From NCBI RefSeq assembly GCF_035917415.1, contig NZ_CP109073.1, positions 1,178,001-1,242,000 on the forward strand: a stretch of DNA of 64,000 bases, in the 5' to 3' direction. The DNA comes from Streptomyces sp. NBC_01803. GTDB taxonomy: Bacteria > Actinomycetota > Actinomycetes > Streptomycetales > Streptomycetaceae. The notes below the pieces were generated by a model that made no database searches, was not told the origin of the DNA, and saw nothing but the letters and a program-made list of their open reading frames with translations. How positions within the stretch are numbered: the stretch's first letter is position 1; each line of letters opens with the position of its first letter. Position numbers and translations under genes: made by a program. Positions 26,131 to 34,907 of the stretch are shown here, piece after piece.

Positions 26131-26771
26131 AGCGACGGACCAGGATCATCACGGCGCTCGGCGCCAGCGGCGTGCTGCTGGTCGGCGCCACCGCCGTCGC
26201 CGACGCGCGGGACTGGCTGCCGCGCCCGCACGAGGTGCGCGTCATGCTGCCGCAGGGGCAGAGCAACCCGGCCATCGCCAACGGCGTGGCCACCGGATCC
26301 GAGGTCGCGTTCTATCAGAGCAGCGGCCTCGGCCCCACCGCCCTCAACCCCTCGGCCCCGGTCAACTCGCCCGAGCGGTGGACCGATCCGGCGCTCACCG
26401 AGGGCGCGCAGGGCGTCACCGTGACCGAGGCCCAGGCGTTGGTGGTGCTGCGCAACATCGTCAGCAACCTCCAGGCGGCCGGGTTGAAGCCGGAGGACGT
26501 CGTCACCATGAAGTGCTATCTGATGGCGCCGCCGGGCGCGGCGACGGCCGACTACGCGGGCTGGAACCGCGCGTACCGGCAGTATTTCGCGAACGTCGAC
26601 CTGGTGACGGAGGAGGTCGTGCCCGTCCCGATGGGTACCTCGGCGCCCGAGCCGCCGCTCGTGGAGAACGCGGCCCGCCCGGCGCGGGCGACCATGGAGG
26701 TCGTCTCGCTGGCCGTGCCCGGCTGGCTCGTCGAGGTGGAAGTGACCGCCACCTACGACAACCCCCGCTGA
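26127..26771 (+). CDS. Exported RidA (YjgF/YER057c/UK114) family protein
   Basis: 214 aa; GTG start at 26127 overlaps the oxidase stop. N-terminal signal peptide (KRRTRIITALGASGVLLVGATAVADA). RidA-fold signatures: YQSSGLGP…, TEAQALVVLRNIVSNLQAAGLKPEDVVTMKCYLM and a final AVPGWLVEVEVTA; the canonical Arg of small RidA enzymes (in the …R.T..V…LP… stretch) lies in PARATMEVVSLAVP. RidA enzymes hydrolyse reactive 2-imino acids to 2-keto acids. Paired with an exported amino-acid oxidase it would complete extracellular oxidative deamination and remove a toxic imine. RidA proteins are normally cytoplasmic and about 130 aa; export and extra length are unusual. Confidence 0.85.
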   Translation: MKRRTRIITALGASGVLLVGATAVADARDWLPRPHEVRVMLPQGQSNPAIANGVATGSEVAFYQSSGLGPTALNPSAPVNSPERWTDPALTEGAQGVTVTEAQALVVLRNIVSNLQAAGLKPEDVVTMKCYLMAPPGAATADYAGWNRAYRQYFANVDLVTEEVVPVPMGTSAPEPPLVENAARPARATMEVVSLAVPGWLVEVEVTATYDNPR

Positions 26772-26790
26772 CCCACCGTTGTGATGATGT

Positions 26791-26823
26791 GGGTGCGGGG
26801 CCGGCGACCCCGGCTCCGCACCC
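26791..26823 (+). terminator. Strong hairpin terminator of the oxidase-RidA operon
   Basis: GGGTGCGGGGCCGG pairs with CCGGCTCCGCACCC over 14 positions (one G-U) around a 5-nt loop, 19 nt after the RidA stop. Confidence 0.75.
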
Positions 26824-27088
26824 GCGTCCCCCCGGCGTCCGCCCCGGTACGCCCCGCATCCGCCCCCCCGGGGGCCGCGCGGTCGCCCGTCCGGGTGATC
26901 CGGCGCCCTCACGCGACCGCCACAACCGCTCACCTCGTCCGGGGGACCTTCTCATCGGCCACTTCTCGGGCCACCGACCTCCCCGGCGGGACGGCGGGTT
27001 GATCCGACGCGCCCGGTCGACGAGGTCCTAGGCTGCCGACTCGCCACCCCCACATCGCGCACCTTCTTCTTCTGGGAGACCCGTTCCG

Positions 27089-30000
27089 TTGGACACCTCA
27101 GAAACCCCAGCCGCCCCTCCCCACGACCTCTCGCGGCGCGGCTTCCTGCGCGCCGCCACGGTGACGGCCGGCGCCGCCGTGACCGTGCCCGCGCTCAGCC
27201 CGGCGGCGGCCACCGCCGCCGAGGGCGGCGCGGCCGGCTCGTCCGTCACCCTCTCCTTCACCGCCGCCACCAACGGCGCCGCCACCCTGTCCCCGGCGGG
27301 GGACCGGCTGATCGCCGAGGTGCAGAACGTCCTGTGGTCCGTGCCGCGCGACGGTGGCGCGGCCACGCCCCTCACCGACGCCGAACTGGAGCCCAACCGC
27401 CCGCAGTTCTCGCCGGACGGCGGATTGCTGACGTTCTGCGCCTACCGGGGCGGCGGGTTTCACGTCTGGACGATGCGGCCGGACGGCTCGGGGCTGCGGC
27501 AGCTCACGGACGGGCCGTTCGACGACCGGGCGCCGAGCTGGTCGCCGGACGGCACGCGGATCGCGTTCTGCTCCGAGCGCGGCGGCGACACCGTGACCGG
27601 CAGCCCCTACCGGATCTGGATCCACGACACCCGTTCCGGCGAGAACACCCGCGTCACCGGATTGCCCGGCCAGGCCGGTCCGCTCCAGGACGGCGCCTGG
27701 GAGGATTTCGACCCGGCCTGGTCGCCGGACGGACGCCGGATCTTCTTCGTCCGCGCCGCCCTCACCGGCATCCCGCCCGCGCTCCAGGCCAGGACCGTCG
27801 TCTCCGTCCCGGCCGACGGCTCGGGTCCGGTGGAGACCGCGCACACCGAGGCCGCCGGGTTCCAGGTGATGGCCCCGGCCCTCTCCCCCACCGGGCGGCT
27901 CGCCCATCTGCGGACCACGGCGGCGCCCGCCACCTCCTGCGTCCTGGTGGTGGACGGCACCCCGCTGGAGGTGGGCGGCGACGTGGAGCCGGTGCCGGTG
28001 CGCTGGATCTCCGCCGATGCTCTGCTGGCCACCGTGGACGGCGAGTTCCGCGTCGTGCGCCCGGCGGCGCCGGGCGAGCGGGACGCCATCCCGTTCACCG
28101 CCGCCCTGCCCGTGCGGCGGCACCGGTACCGGGCCAAGACCTATGACTTCGCGGCCGGCGGGCGGCACACCGTGCGCGCCCCGCATCTGCCCGCGCTCTC
28201 GCCCGACGGCCGCGAGGTGGCGTTCGCCGCGCTCAACTCCCTCTGGATCGCGCCGGTCTCCGGTGGAACCCGGCCGCGCAAGGTGCTGGACGCCGATCCG
28301 ACCCGCTATGTGCTGGGCCCGACCTGGACGGCCGACGGCCGGGCGCTGGTCTACGCGGACGACCGCGACGGGCTGTTCGCCGTCCGCCGCCGCGACCTCG
28401 CCACCGGGGAGGAGACCGAACTCGCCTCGGGCGGGCGGGTGTTCCCGGCGCTCTCGCCGGACGGTTCGCGGCTGGCGTGCCTCGACATGTCCGGCAACCT
28501 CGTGGTGCGCGACCTCGCCTCCGGCACCGAACGCGCCCTGGCCGCGCCGCTCGGCGGTGGCGGGCTGCCCGGCCGCCCGAGTTGGTCACCGGACGGCCGC
28601 CGCGTCGCGCTGTGCGACCGGAACCGCCTCAACCAGCGCTTCCGCGAGGGCTACAACCTCATCCGCGTCGTGGACACGGACACCGGCGCCGCCACGCTGC
28701 ACGCCATCGGCGCCCACACCTCCCTGTCCGACCGCTACGACTCCGGCCCGGTCTGGTCGCCGGACGGCCGCTGGATGGCCGTGGTCGCGGAGTCCGCGCT
28801 GTGGCTGCTGCCCGTCCGCGCGGACGGCGGTCCGGACGGCGAGCCGCGCCGGCTGACGGACGAGCCCGCCGACCACCCCTCCTGGTCCGGCGACGCGCGC
28901 ACCCTGCTGTACCTGTCGGCGGGCCGGCTGCGGACCATCGGCGTGGACGGCGGCCCGCCCAGGACCGTCCGGCTCTCCCTCACCTACCGCCGGCCGGCCC
29001 CGGCCGACGTGGTGGTCCGGGCGGGCCGCTTCTGGGACGGCACGGACGAGACGGTCCGCGAGGACGTGGACGTCGTGGTGCGGGAGGGGCGGGTCACCGC
29101 CGTCGAGCCGCACCGCGCGGGCCGCACCGCCGGCCGGCTCGTGGACGCGTCCGCCCGCACGGTCATCCCCGGTCTGTGGGACTCCCACATCCACCCCTGG
29201 CAGAGCACCTACGGCGGACGGCAGACCGCGCTCCAACTCGCGTACGGCATCACGACGTCGGTCTCGCTCGGCGGCTTCGCCTACGAACAGGCCCGGCTGC
29301 GCGAGGCGATCGCCTCGGGCGCCCTGGCCGGGCCGCGCCTGCTGGCCACCGGGGAACTGCTGGACGGCGCCCGCGTCGCGTACAGCATGGGCCGGGCACA
29401 CCGGACCAGGGACGGTCTGCGCCGCTCGCTGGAGCGGGCGGAGGCTCTCGACTGGGACTTCGTGAAGACGTATGTCCGCGCACCGGGCTGGGTGATGGCG
29501 GAGGCCGCCGCGTTCGCCCACGACCGGCTCGGGGTGCGGACCGGAAGCCACCTGTGCTCGCCGGGTGTTCAGCTCGGGCAGGACCTGACGACGCATCTCC
29601 AGGCGACGCAACGCCTTGAGTTCGGGCACGCGACCTCCGTGACCGGGCGCGCGTACCAGGACGTGGCGGAGATCTACACGGCCACCGACTTCCGGCTGAT
29701 CGCCACCCCGTTCACGGCGCTGGCGCTGCTGGGCGCCGATCCGGCGCTGGCCCAGGACCCCCGGGTCACCACCCTGATGCCGCCCTGGGACATCACGCTG
29801 GTGCGCGGGCAGGCGGCGGTGCCGCCCACCGCCGCCCAACTGGCCGCGCTGGACACGGAGACGGCCGTCTACCGCCGCCTGCTGGCGGGCGGCGGCCTGG
29901 TCGCGCTGGGCACCGACCAGCCGCTGGTCCCGGTGGGTCTCCATCTCCATCTGGGGCTGCGGGCGTTGCACCGCGCGGGCCTGTCGCCGTTCGAGACGCT

Positions 30001-30292
30001 GCGGACGGCGACCGCGCTGCCCGCGCGGGTCTTCGGCGCGGACGGCGACCTGGGTACGTTGACGGAGGGGAAGCTGGCCGACATGACGGTGGTGGACGGC
30101 GACCCGTTCACCGACTTCGACTCCCTGGTGCACACCGAGTCCGTGCTGCGCGGCGGCGTGCCGTTCGAACAGACCGATCTGGTCGGCGCGTTCGCGGACG
30201 TCAGGGTGGCGCGGGACGCGGCCGACTGGGCCGCCTGGGCGGAAGTGGGCCATCTGATGCGCCGCGAGAGCTGCTGCGACCCGGGCCACTGA
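27089..30292 (+). CDS. Tat-exported amidohydrolase with TolB-like beta-propeller
   Basis: 1067 aa from TTG 27089 (GGGAG 10 nt upstream; no ATG/GTG fits the signal peptide). Twin-arginine signal SRRGFLRAATVTAGAAVTVPAL. Residues ~60-640 hold repeated WD40-like/TolB (PD40) blades, visible as recurring SPDG or SPDGR (PQFSPDGG, PSWSPDGT, PAWSPDGR, PALSPDGS, PVWSPDGR). The C-terminal ~400 residues form an amidohydrolase: HIHPW metal motif after VIPGLWDS, Lys in DFVKTYV, His in TGSHLCSPG and EFGHATS, Asp in LVALGTDQP, and the closing GKLADMTVVDGDPF. Propeller-amidohydrolase fusions are known in Actinobacteria and Bacteroidetes and are often called TolB-like dipeptidases; the substrate is not known. 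Confidence 0.85.
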   Translation: MDTSETPAAPPHDLSRRGFLRAATVTAGAAVTVPALSPAAATAAEGGAAGSSVTLSFTAATNGAATLSPAGDRLIAEVQNVLWSVPRDGGAATPLTDAELEPNRPQFSPDGGLLTFCAYRGGGFHVWTMRPDGSGLRQLTDGPFDDRAPSWSPDGTRIAFCSERGGDTVTGSPYRIWIHDTRSGENTRVTGLPGQAGPLQDGAWEDFDPAWSPDGRRIFFVRAALTGIPPALQARTVVSVPADGSGPVETAHTEAAGFQVMAPALSPTGRLAHLRTTAAPATSCVLVVDGTPLEVGGDVEPVPVRWISADALLATVDGEFRVVRPAAPGERDAIPFTAALPVRRHRYRAKTYDFAAGGRHTVRAPHLPALSPDGREVAFAALNSLWIAPVSGGTRPRKVLDADPTRYVLGPTWTADGRALVYADDRDGLFAVRRRDLATGEETELASGGRVFPALSPDGSRLACLDMSGNLVVRDLASGTERALAAPLGGGGLPGRPSWSPDGRRVALCDRNRLNQRFREGYNLIRVVDTDTGAATLHAIGAHTSLSDRYDSGPVWSPDGRWMAVVAESALWLLPVRADGGPDGEPRRLTDEPADHPSWSGDARTLLYLSAGRLRTIGVDGGPPRTVRLSLTYRRPAPADVVVRAGRFWDGTDETVREDVDVVVREGRVTAVEPHRAGRTAGRLVDASARTVIPGLWDSHIHPWQSTYGGRQTALQLAYGITTSVSLGGFAYEQARLREAIASGALAGPRLLATGELLDGARVAYSMGRAHRTRDGLRRSLERAEALDWDFVKTYVRAPGWVMAEAAAFAHDRLGVRTGSHLCSPGVQLGQDLTTHLQATQRLEFGHATSVTGRAYQDVAEIYTATDFRLIATPFTALALLGADPALAQDPRVTTLMPPWDITLVRGQAAVPPTAAQLAALDTETAVYRRLLAGGGLVALGTDQPLVPVGLHLHLGLRALHRAGLSPFETLRTATALPARVFGADGDLGTLTEGKLADMTVVDGDPFTDFDSLVHTESVLRGGVPFEQTDLVGAFADVRVARDAADWAAWAEVGHLMRRESCCDPGH

Positions 30293-30297
30293 CGGCT

Positions 30298-30323
30298 TCG
30301 CCGGCGGGCGCGCCCGCCGGCGA
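30298..30323 (+). terminator. Perfect palindrome after the amidohydrolase
   Basis: TCGCCGGCGGGCG / CGCCCGCCGGCGA is a 26-bp perfect palindrome beginning 5 nt after the stop. As RNA the loop must open the centre, leaving about an 11-bp stem. Confidence 0.6.
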
Positions 30324-30369
30324 GGGCGCGCGGTTCGGTCCCCCCGGCTCGGATCCCCGGCTCCGGCGA

Positions 30370-30791
30370 ACCTGCCGGAAAGCCGGGGATCTTGGCGGCG
30401 ATCGTGCCGCTGATCGCCTCGTGGTGGCCGAGGAGGCCGACCTCCTCGTACGGGGCGTCCGGGAACCCGGCGTGGTAGACGCGATACAGCGGGCCGGGTC
30501 CCGTTCCGGTCGCGTTGAGGAGCTCCCGCCAGCGGCGGACCGCTCCGACGACCTCGCCCGACCGGCCCGCCGCCAGTAGGCCCCGGCCCACTCGGTGGCG
30601 CGGGCCGGGGTGATGGGCTCGCGCGCGGGGCGAGGAGGCGGACGACGGTCTCCTCGTACCGGGTGAAGTGCGCCGGGTCGCGCCGGCCCCGGGGGCAGGT
30701 GGTCGAGGTCGTCCGGGCCGAGGACGCCGTCGCGGATGTCGCGCGGCATGTGGTGGACCTCCATGACGGCGCCCGCGCCGCACTCGGCCAT
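30370..30791 (-). pseudogene. Decayed gene with at least three frameshifts
   Basis: Coding-like protein appears in pieces in different frames on minus: MAECGAGAVMEVHHMPRD… (from ATG 30791), then RRDPAHFTRYEETVVRLLAP, then EPITPARATEWAGAYWRRAG, then RSGEVVGAVRRWRELL… GHHEAISGTIAAKIPGF. Joined, they make a plausible ~140-aa soluble protein; no single frame does. I do not recognise the family. It lies directly downstream of the HxlR gene on the same strand and may once have been its co-transcribed neighbour. Confidence 0.5.
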
Positions 30792-30810
30792 CAGCGAGCG
30801 GCGATCCGGT

Positions 30811-31278
30811 TCAGGAAGATCCGAAGAACGGGCCCGGCCCGCCGACGCGCTGCACCGGCCGCAGTCCGGCCCCGTTGTCCGGCAGCGTGTGACCCTCCTC
30901 GCAGACCAGCGCGGTCCGGACCCGGCCGCCGCAGTCCGCGTGCCGCAGCTCAAGCGGCGGGCCCTCGGCTCCGGCCAGATGCCGGTCGCCCCACCGCATG
31001 AGCGCCAAGAGCACCGGCTGCAACTCCTGTCCCGCAGAGGTCAGATGGTACTCGTGGCGGACCCGGGCGCCCGGCTCCCGGTACTCCCGCCGGTCCAGCA
31101 CGCCCGCCGCCACCAAGTCGCGCAGCCGCTCGGCCAGCACGGCGCGCGGCACGCCCGTGGCCTCCCGGATCGGCCCGAACCGCCGTACTCCGAGGAAGAC
31201 TTCGCGCAGCACGAGCAACGACCAGCGCTCGCCGACGACTTCCAGCGCTCTGGCCACCGAGCAGATACGTGGCGGCAT
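30811..31278 (-). CDS. HxlR-family transcriptional regulator
   Basis: 155 aa. Winged-helix HxlR pattern: CSVARALEVVGERWSLLVLREVFLG at the N-terminus (Cys7 is the redox-sensitive position in some members), RFGPIREATGVPRAVLAERLRDLVAAGVLDRREY and YHLTSAGQELQPVLLALMRWGDRHLAG. A C-terminal extension (~110-155) has Cys residues in HADCGG and ALVCEEGH, a possible zinc or redox site seen in longer HxlR proteins. It is divergent from the thioesterase gene with only 51 nt between the starts, so that gene is its probable target. Confidence 0.88.
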   Translation of the reverse strand: MPPRICSVARALEVVGERWSLLVLREVFLGVRRFGPIREATGVPRAVLAERLRDLVAAGVLDRREYREPGARVRHEYHLTSAGQELQPVLLALMRWGDRHLAGAEGPPLELRHADCGGRVRTALVCEEGHTLPDNGAGLRPVQRVGGPGPFFGSS

Positions 31279-31329
31279 TCACACTCCCCTCTGGATTCGC
31301 TTTCCGAACTCAGATGCTACCGTCGTCGC

Positions 31330-31851
31330 ATGTCCGCCGACGAGAGCGCCGTGCCCGAGTCCTGGGGCAGCCCGCGTAGCAAAACGATCACCTGGTACGA
31401 CCCTCGGGTCACCGCCGAGGCCGGCGCCCAGATGTCGGGCCTCGACCATCTCAGGGCCATGGCGGCCGGCGAGCTGCCGCCGCCCCCGATCGCCGAGCTG
31501 TTCGGCATGCGCTTCCACAGCGCCGAAAAAGGCGAAGTGGTCTTCGTCTGCACGCCGGACGAGAGCGCCTACAACCCGATCGGCCTGATCCACGGCGGCC
31601 TGGTCTGCACCCTGCTCGACACCGTCGCCGGCTGCGCCGTGCAGTCGACGCTGCCGGTCGGCACCGGGTACACCTCGATCGAGATCAAGGTGAACTACCT
31701 GCGCCCGGTCCACTCCGGCGCGGAGCTGCGCGCCCACGGCTGGGTCACCAAGCCGGGCCGCCGGGTGGCGTTCGCCGAGGGTGACGTCCGGAGCGCCGAC
31801 GGCAAGGTCCTCGCCACCGCGTCGAGCACCTGCCTGATCCTGGGCGGCTGA
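31330..31851 (+). CDS. PaaI-type hot-dog thioesterase
   Basis: 173 aa from ATG 31330. Hot-dog fold with the signature NPIGLIHGGLVCTLLDTVAGCAVQS, in which HGG and the Asp on the long helix are typical of PaaI thioesterases, then VNYLRPVHSGAELRA and ATASSTCLIL. It should hydrolyse an aromatic or short-chain acyl-CoA in the cytoplasm. Divergent HxlR regulator shares the promoter region; many HxlR-controlled operons handle aromatic compounds or stress by electrophiles. Confidence 0.85.
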   Translation: MSADESAVPESWGSPRSKTITWYDPRVTAEAGAQMSGLDHLRAMAAGELPPPPIAELFGMRFHSAEKGEVVFVCTPDESAYNPIGLIHGGLVCTLLDTVAGCAVQSTLPVGTGYTSIEIKVNYLRPVHSGAELRAHGWVTKPGRRVAFAEGDVRSADGKVLATASSTCLILGG

Positions 31852-32284
31852 GCGAGCCGTCACACCCCCCGGACTCCGGCCCCGGACCCACGAACACCCC
31901 GGACCCGCGAGCACCCCGGACCCACGAGCACCCCGGACCCACGAGCACCGGGCCGACAACCTCACGAGCCGCACGCAGCATCACCGAACGCTCTGGGCCC
32001 GCCGCCGGCACCCTGCTCGCCGAAACGGTCCGCGCCGCCCGACCGGCCGCCTCGGCCCGCCGCGCCGGCCGGTGATCACGGCCGGCGCCGAAACGGCGGG
32101 CCTGCCCGATCCGGACCTCACGGTCTCCCTCGCCGCCCCCGGAATCGCTGGACGCCCTCACCGCGACCCGCCGGCGGAGCCGCGTCCTTCAGCGCGCCCT
32201 GACGCGAACCGGCTACCACCCGGGCATCACCGCGGCCGTCCCCGACCTCGAACGACGGCGTGCCTGGCGCCGCCGGGCGGTCGC
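31852..32284. other. Intergenic region with 17-bp tandem repeats and a possible gene remnant
   Basis: 31881-31948 contains four tandem copies of a 17-bp unit, CCCGGACCCACGAGCAC. From about 32130 to 32290 a plus frame reads like the end of a coding sequence (SLDALTATRRRSRVL, TGYHPGITAAVPDLERRRAW) without a start or upstream continuation in frame; it may be a decayed fragment, family not recognised. Confidence 0.5.
31881..31948. repeat. Four tandem 17-bp repeats downstream of the thioesterase
   Basis: Units at 31881, 31898, 31915 and 31932; units 3 and 4 are identical, 1 and 2 differ by one base each. Same period as the arrays at 15745 and 39871, but a different sequence. Confidence 0.85.
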
Positions 32285-33451
32285 TCACGCGCCGGTCGCC
32301 CGGACGACGTCGAACGCCGTCAGCACGTTGTCCTGGTCCGGGTCCTGCGTGCACGGCACGCCGAACACGCCGAGGCCCGACAGAGTGCCGTCGGCCCGCG
32401 ACGCGACCATCGTCAGGATCAGCGCGCCGACGCTGACCTCGCCGGGCCCGCGCCGCGCGAAGGTGACATCCGTGGCGGAGAGACGGCCGTCGGTGCCGAG
32501 CGCCGTGTAGGGCGGACCCGGTGGGAGGACGATCCGGTCCAGGTTCAGCGACCCCAAGGACGCGAAGTCGTCACGCCGCGGGCCGTCCACCGCCAGAGCG
32601 GCCGTCCCGGCGGCGTCGACCGTGGTGGCGTTCACCATCCGGAACATCTGATGCGTCATCTCGTCGTCGAACGTCGCCGAGACACCGGCACCGAAGCTGA
32701 CTGGACGGCCGACCTCGACCGTGGCCGGGCCCTCGGGCCGGAAGGTCGCGGTCACCGGCTGCCGACCGATCAGCGGGAGGGCGCACTCATAGGAGAGCGT
32801 GACATCGCCGGGCTGGGGGCCGGGGTCGCCCGGGCCAATCTCGAACGTGGCCAGGACATTGTCCTGGCCGGCCTGGAGCGCGCACTCCGACTGGAACGTG
32901 CCGAGACCGGTGAGGCTCCAGTCCGCCTGGCGCGGCGTCAGGGTCAGGGTCAGGCTCCCCGCGATGAGGGAGGCGGGACCGGGCTCCGTGAAGATCACCT
33001 CGGCCGAACCGCCGTCGATCGGTATGACGGTCGGCACATACGGCGGCCCGGGCGGGACATCGGCCGACGGCAGCGTCAGGGGCACGTCGAGGGGAAGGGA
33101 ACCCTCCGGGGCCTCCACCGTCAGATGGGCGACGGCCGAGCCTTCGAGAGTGACGGCGTTCACGATCCGCATGGCCTGGCTGGTGGTGGCGTCGAGCGTC
33201 AGCTCGCCGTCGACGCCGATCGTCACCGGCTCACCGGTCACGATGCCGGTGGGAACATCCACCTCGAATACGGCGGTGGCGGGACGGGCGCCCACCAGCG
33301 GCATCGTGCACAGATATGGGAGCGACCGGGAAACGGGTTCGGCGTGCGCGGCACCGGCGGTGAGCGGCAGCGACGCGGTCGCGAACAGAGCGGTGGCCAG
33401 CAGCCCCGTCGCACCTCTGAGGACCCGTGATCTCTTTCTGGATAACTCCAT
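32285..33451 (-). CDS. Secreted protein with two DUF6801 domains
   Basis: 388 aa from ATG 33451 (AAAGG upstream). Signal peptide (RKRSRVLRGATGLLATALFATASLPLTAGAAHA, cleavage near AHA-EP). Mature protein is two copies of the same ~170-aa beta-rich unit: copy 1 begins SLPYLCTMPLVGARPATAVF and ends CALQAGQDNVLATFEI; copy 2 begins VTLSYECALPLIGRQPVTATF and ends PCTQDPDQDNVLTAFDV. One Cys near each end of each unit suggests an intradomain disulfide. Each unit also contains PPGPPY. DUF6801 proteins are exported by streptomycetes; function unknown, possibly a cell-envelope or adhesive role. Confidence 0.82.
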   Translation of the reverse strand: MELSRKRSRVLRGATGLLATALFATASLPLTAGAAHAEPVSRSLPYLCTMPLVGARPATAVFEVDVPTGIVTGEPVTIGVDGELTLDATTSQAMRIVNAVTLEGSAVAHLTVEAPEGSLPLDVPLTLPSADVPPGPPYVPTVIPIDGGSAEVIFTEPGPASLIAGSLTLTLTPRQADWSLTGLGTFQSECALQAGQDNVLATFEIGPGDPGPQPGDVTLSYECALPLIGRQPVTATFRPEGPATVEVGRPVSFGAGVSATFDDEMTHQMFRMVNATTVDAAGTAALAVDGPRRDDFASLGSLNLDRIVLPPGPPYTALGTDGRLSATDVTFARRGPGEVSVGALILTMVASRADGTLSGLGVFGVPCTQDPDQDNVLTAFDVVRATGA

Positions 33452-33818
33452 GAGCGCCTTTCTTTCCCTGTTCTCGGCGGAATGGCACGGGAACGGGCGG
33501 AAAAGGCTCCGGCCCGCGCCCGACAAGCTAGGAGTCGCGTTTTCCCGTGGTCAAGACGCGCGCCCGCGATCCCTCGGTCCGGATTGTCGAACGACGCATT
33601 CCTGTGCGCCGGTGAGCAATACGGTCCGGGCCGGTGTGTCGTCACCGTGCCGGGCCGGTGTGTCGTCACCGTGCCGGGGCGATGCCCGACTGGCTGGCCT
33701 GTGCCGGGAGCGCGTGCTCCCGGACCGGCAGGCACGACGAGACAGGCGGCGGACACGGTGCGCGGACCGAAGGGTAGCGCGGCGAGGTGCCCCCCTGCCT
33801 CACTCACACAGCGGACGG
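33452..33818. other. Intergenic region with 24-bp direct repeat
   Basis: 367 nt upstream of the DUF6801 gene and downstream of the Nit1C operon. It holds two tandem 24-bp copies, GGGCCGGTGTGTCGTCACCG followed by TGCC (33628 and 33652), plus a partial third. The promoter of the DUF6801 gene should lie just right of 33451, where the sequence is AT-richer; no consensus is assigned. Confidence 0.45.
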
Positions 33819-34907
33819 TCAGGCGAGCAGCGACCGGTAGAACGCCAGGTGGCGGCGGGCCGCCTCCGCCCAGGTGTGGCGGGCGGCCAGGGCCCGGCCC
33901 GCCGCGCGGCGGGCCGGGTCGGGCGCGCCGAAGGCGTGGTCGAGCTCCGTGGCGAGCGCTTCGGGGGTGGCCGCGAAGCGGGCCGCGTCGCCGAACACCT
34001 CGCGGAGCACGGGCAGATCACGGACGACGAGCGGAACGCGGGCGGCCAGGGCCTCCATCGCGGCCAGGCCGAAGCCCTCCTTGACGGAGGGGAACGCGAA
34101 GGCGTCGGCCGCCGCGACCAGCGTGGGGAGTTCGTCGTCGGGAACCGCGCCCAGGATCAGCGGCTCGACGCCCAGCTCGGCCGCCCGTGCCTCCCAACGG
34201 GTCCGGTAGTCACGGTAGTCGAAGAGCGTCTCGCCGCCCGCGATCACCAGCCGCACGTCCGGGCGGCGTTCGCGCAGCAAGGCGTACGCCTCCAGCAGAT
34301 CCAGCGAGCCCTTGCGGGGTTCGATACCGCCGACCGACAGCACGTAGCGGCGGCCGATGCGGCTGCCCCACGCCGCCCGGCCGGCGCCGTCCTCGGCCGC
34401 GGCGGAGAACCGTTCGAACGCCACGCCGTTGGGGATGACCTCGGCCTTGAGGCCCCAGCCGTCGGCGAGTTCGGCGGCGACCGTGCGCGAGACGCAGACG
34501 TGCGCGTACGGGGTGGTGAGGGCCCGCTCGTGGCAGGCGGCCAGCTCGGGGGTGGTGAAGTGGTCGATGTGGTGGACCGTCCGGACGCACCGGTCCACGG
34601 CGTTGGCGCTGATGCAGTCCTGGGCGTGCGTGATGTCGTACGGCGCCGGGTCGAACGCCGCGCGCAGCGTGGCGATCGAGCGCAGCACGCGCTCCCCGAC
34701 CGTCTCCTCCGACGGGCCGTCCGGGAAGGGAACGATCCGCTGCCGGACGGCCGGGTCGACGCGGCGGAAGAACGCCTGGTCGCCGCCGCGGCCGAGAGTC
34801 CAGACGGTGACGTCCTGCCCGGCCGCGGCGAGCGCCTCGGCCAGCGCCAGGGTGTGGACCACGCCGCCGCGCGGCTTCGTCGAGTAGCTCAGCAGGGCGA
34901 TCCTCAC
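33819..34907 (-). CDS. GT4 glycosyltransferase, MSMEG_0565 family (Nit1C cluster)
   Basis: 362 aa. GT-B family 4: N-terminal KPRGGVVHTLALAEAL, C-terminal VGGIEPRKGSLDLLEAY and SVKEGFGLAAMEALAARVPLV (the EGFGL loop for nucleotide-sugar binding). The overall look is that of the MSMEG_0565 glycosyltransferase family, which is always found in the Nit1C type gene set. It is the last gene of the nine-gene minus-strand operon; ATG overlaps the preceding gene by 4 nt. Its acceptor in Nit1C biology is unknown, so the pathway presumably makes or decorates a small glycosylated metabolite. Confidence 0.85.
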   Translation of the reverse strand: MRIALLSYSTKPRGGVVHTLALAEALAAAGQDVTVWTLGRGGDQAFFRRVDPAVRQRIVPFPDGPSEETVGERVLRSIATLRAAFDPAPYDITHAQDCISANAVDRCVRTVHHIDHFTTPELAACHERALTTPYAHVCVSRTVAAELADGWGLKAEVIPNGVAFERFSAAAEDGAGRAAWGSRIGRRYVLSVGGIEPRKGSLDLLEAYALLRERRPDVRLVIAGGETLFDYRDYRTRWEARAAELGVEPLILGAVPDDELPTLVAAADAFAFPSVKEGFGLAAMEALAARVPLVVRDLPVLREVFGDAARFAATPEALATELDHAFGAPDPARRAAGRALAARHTWAEAARRHLAFYRSLLA

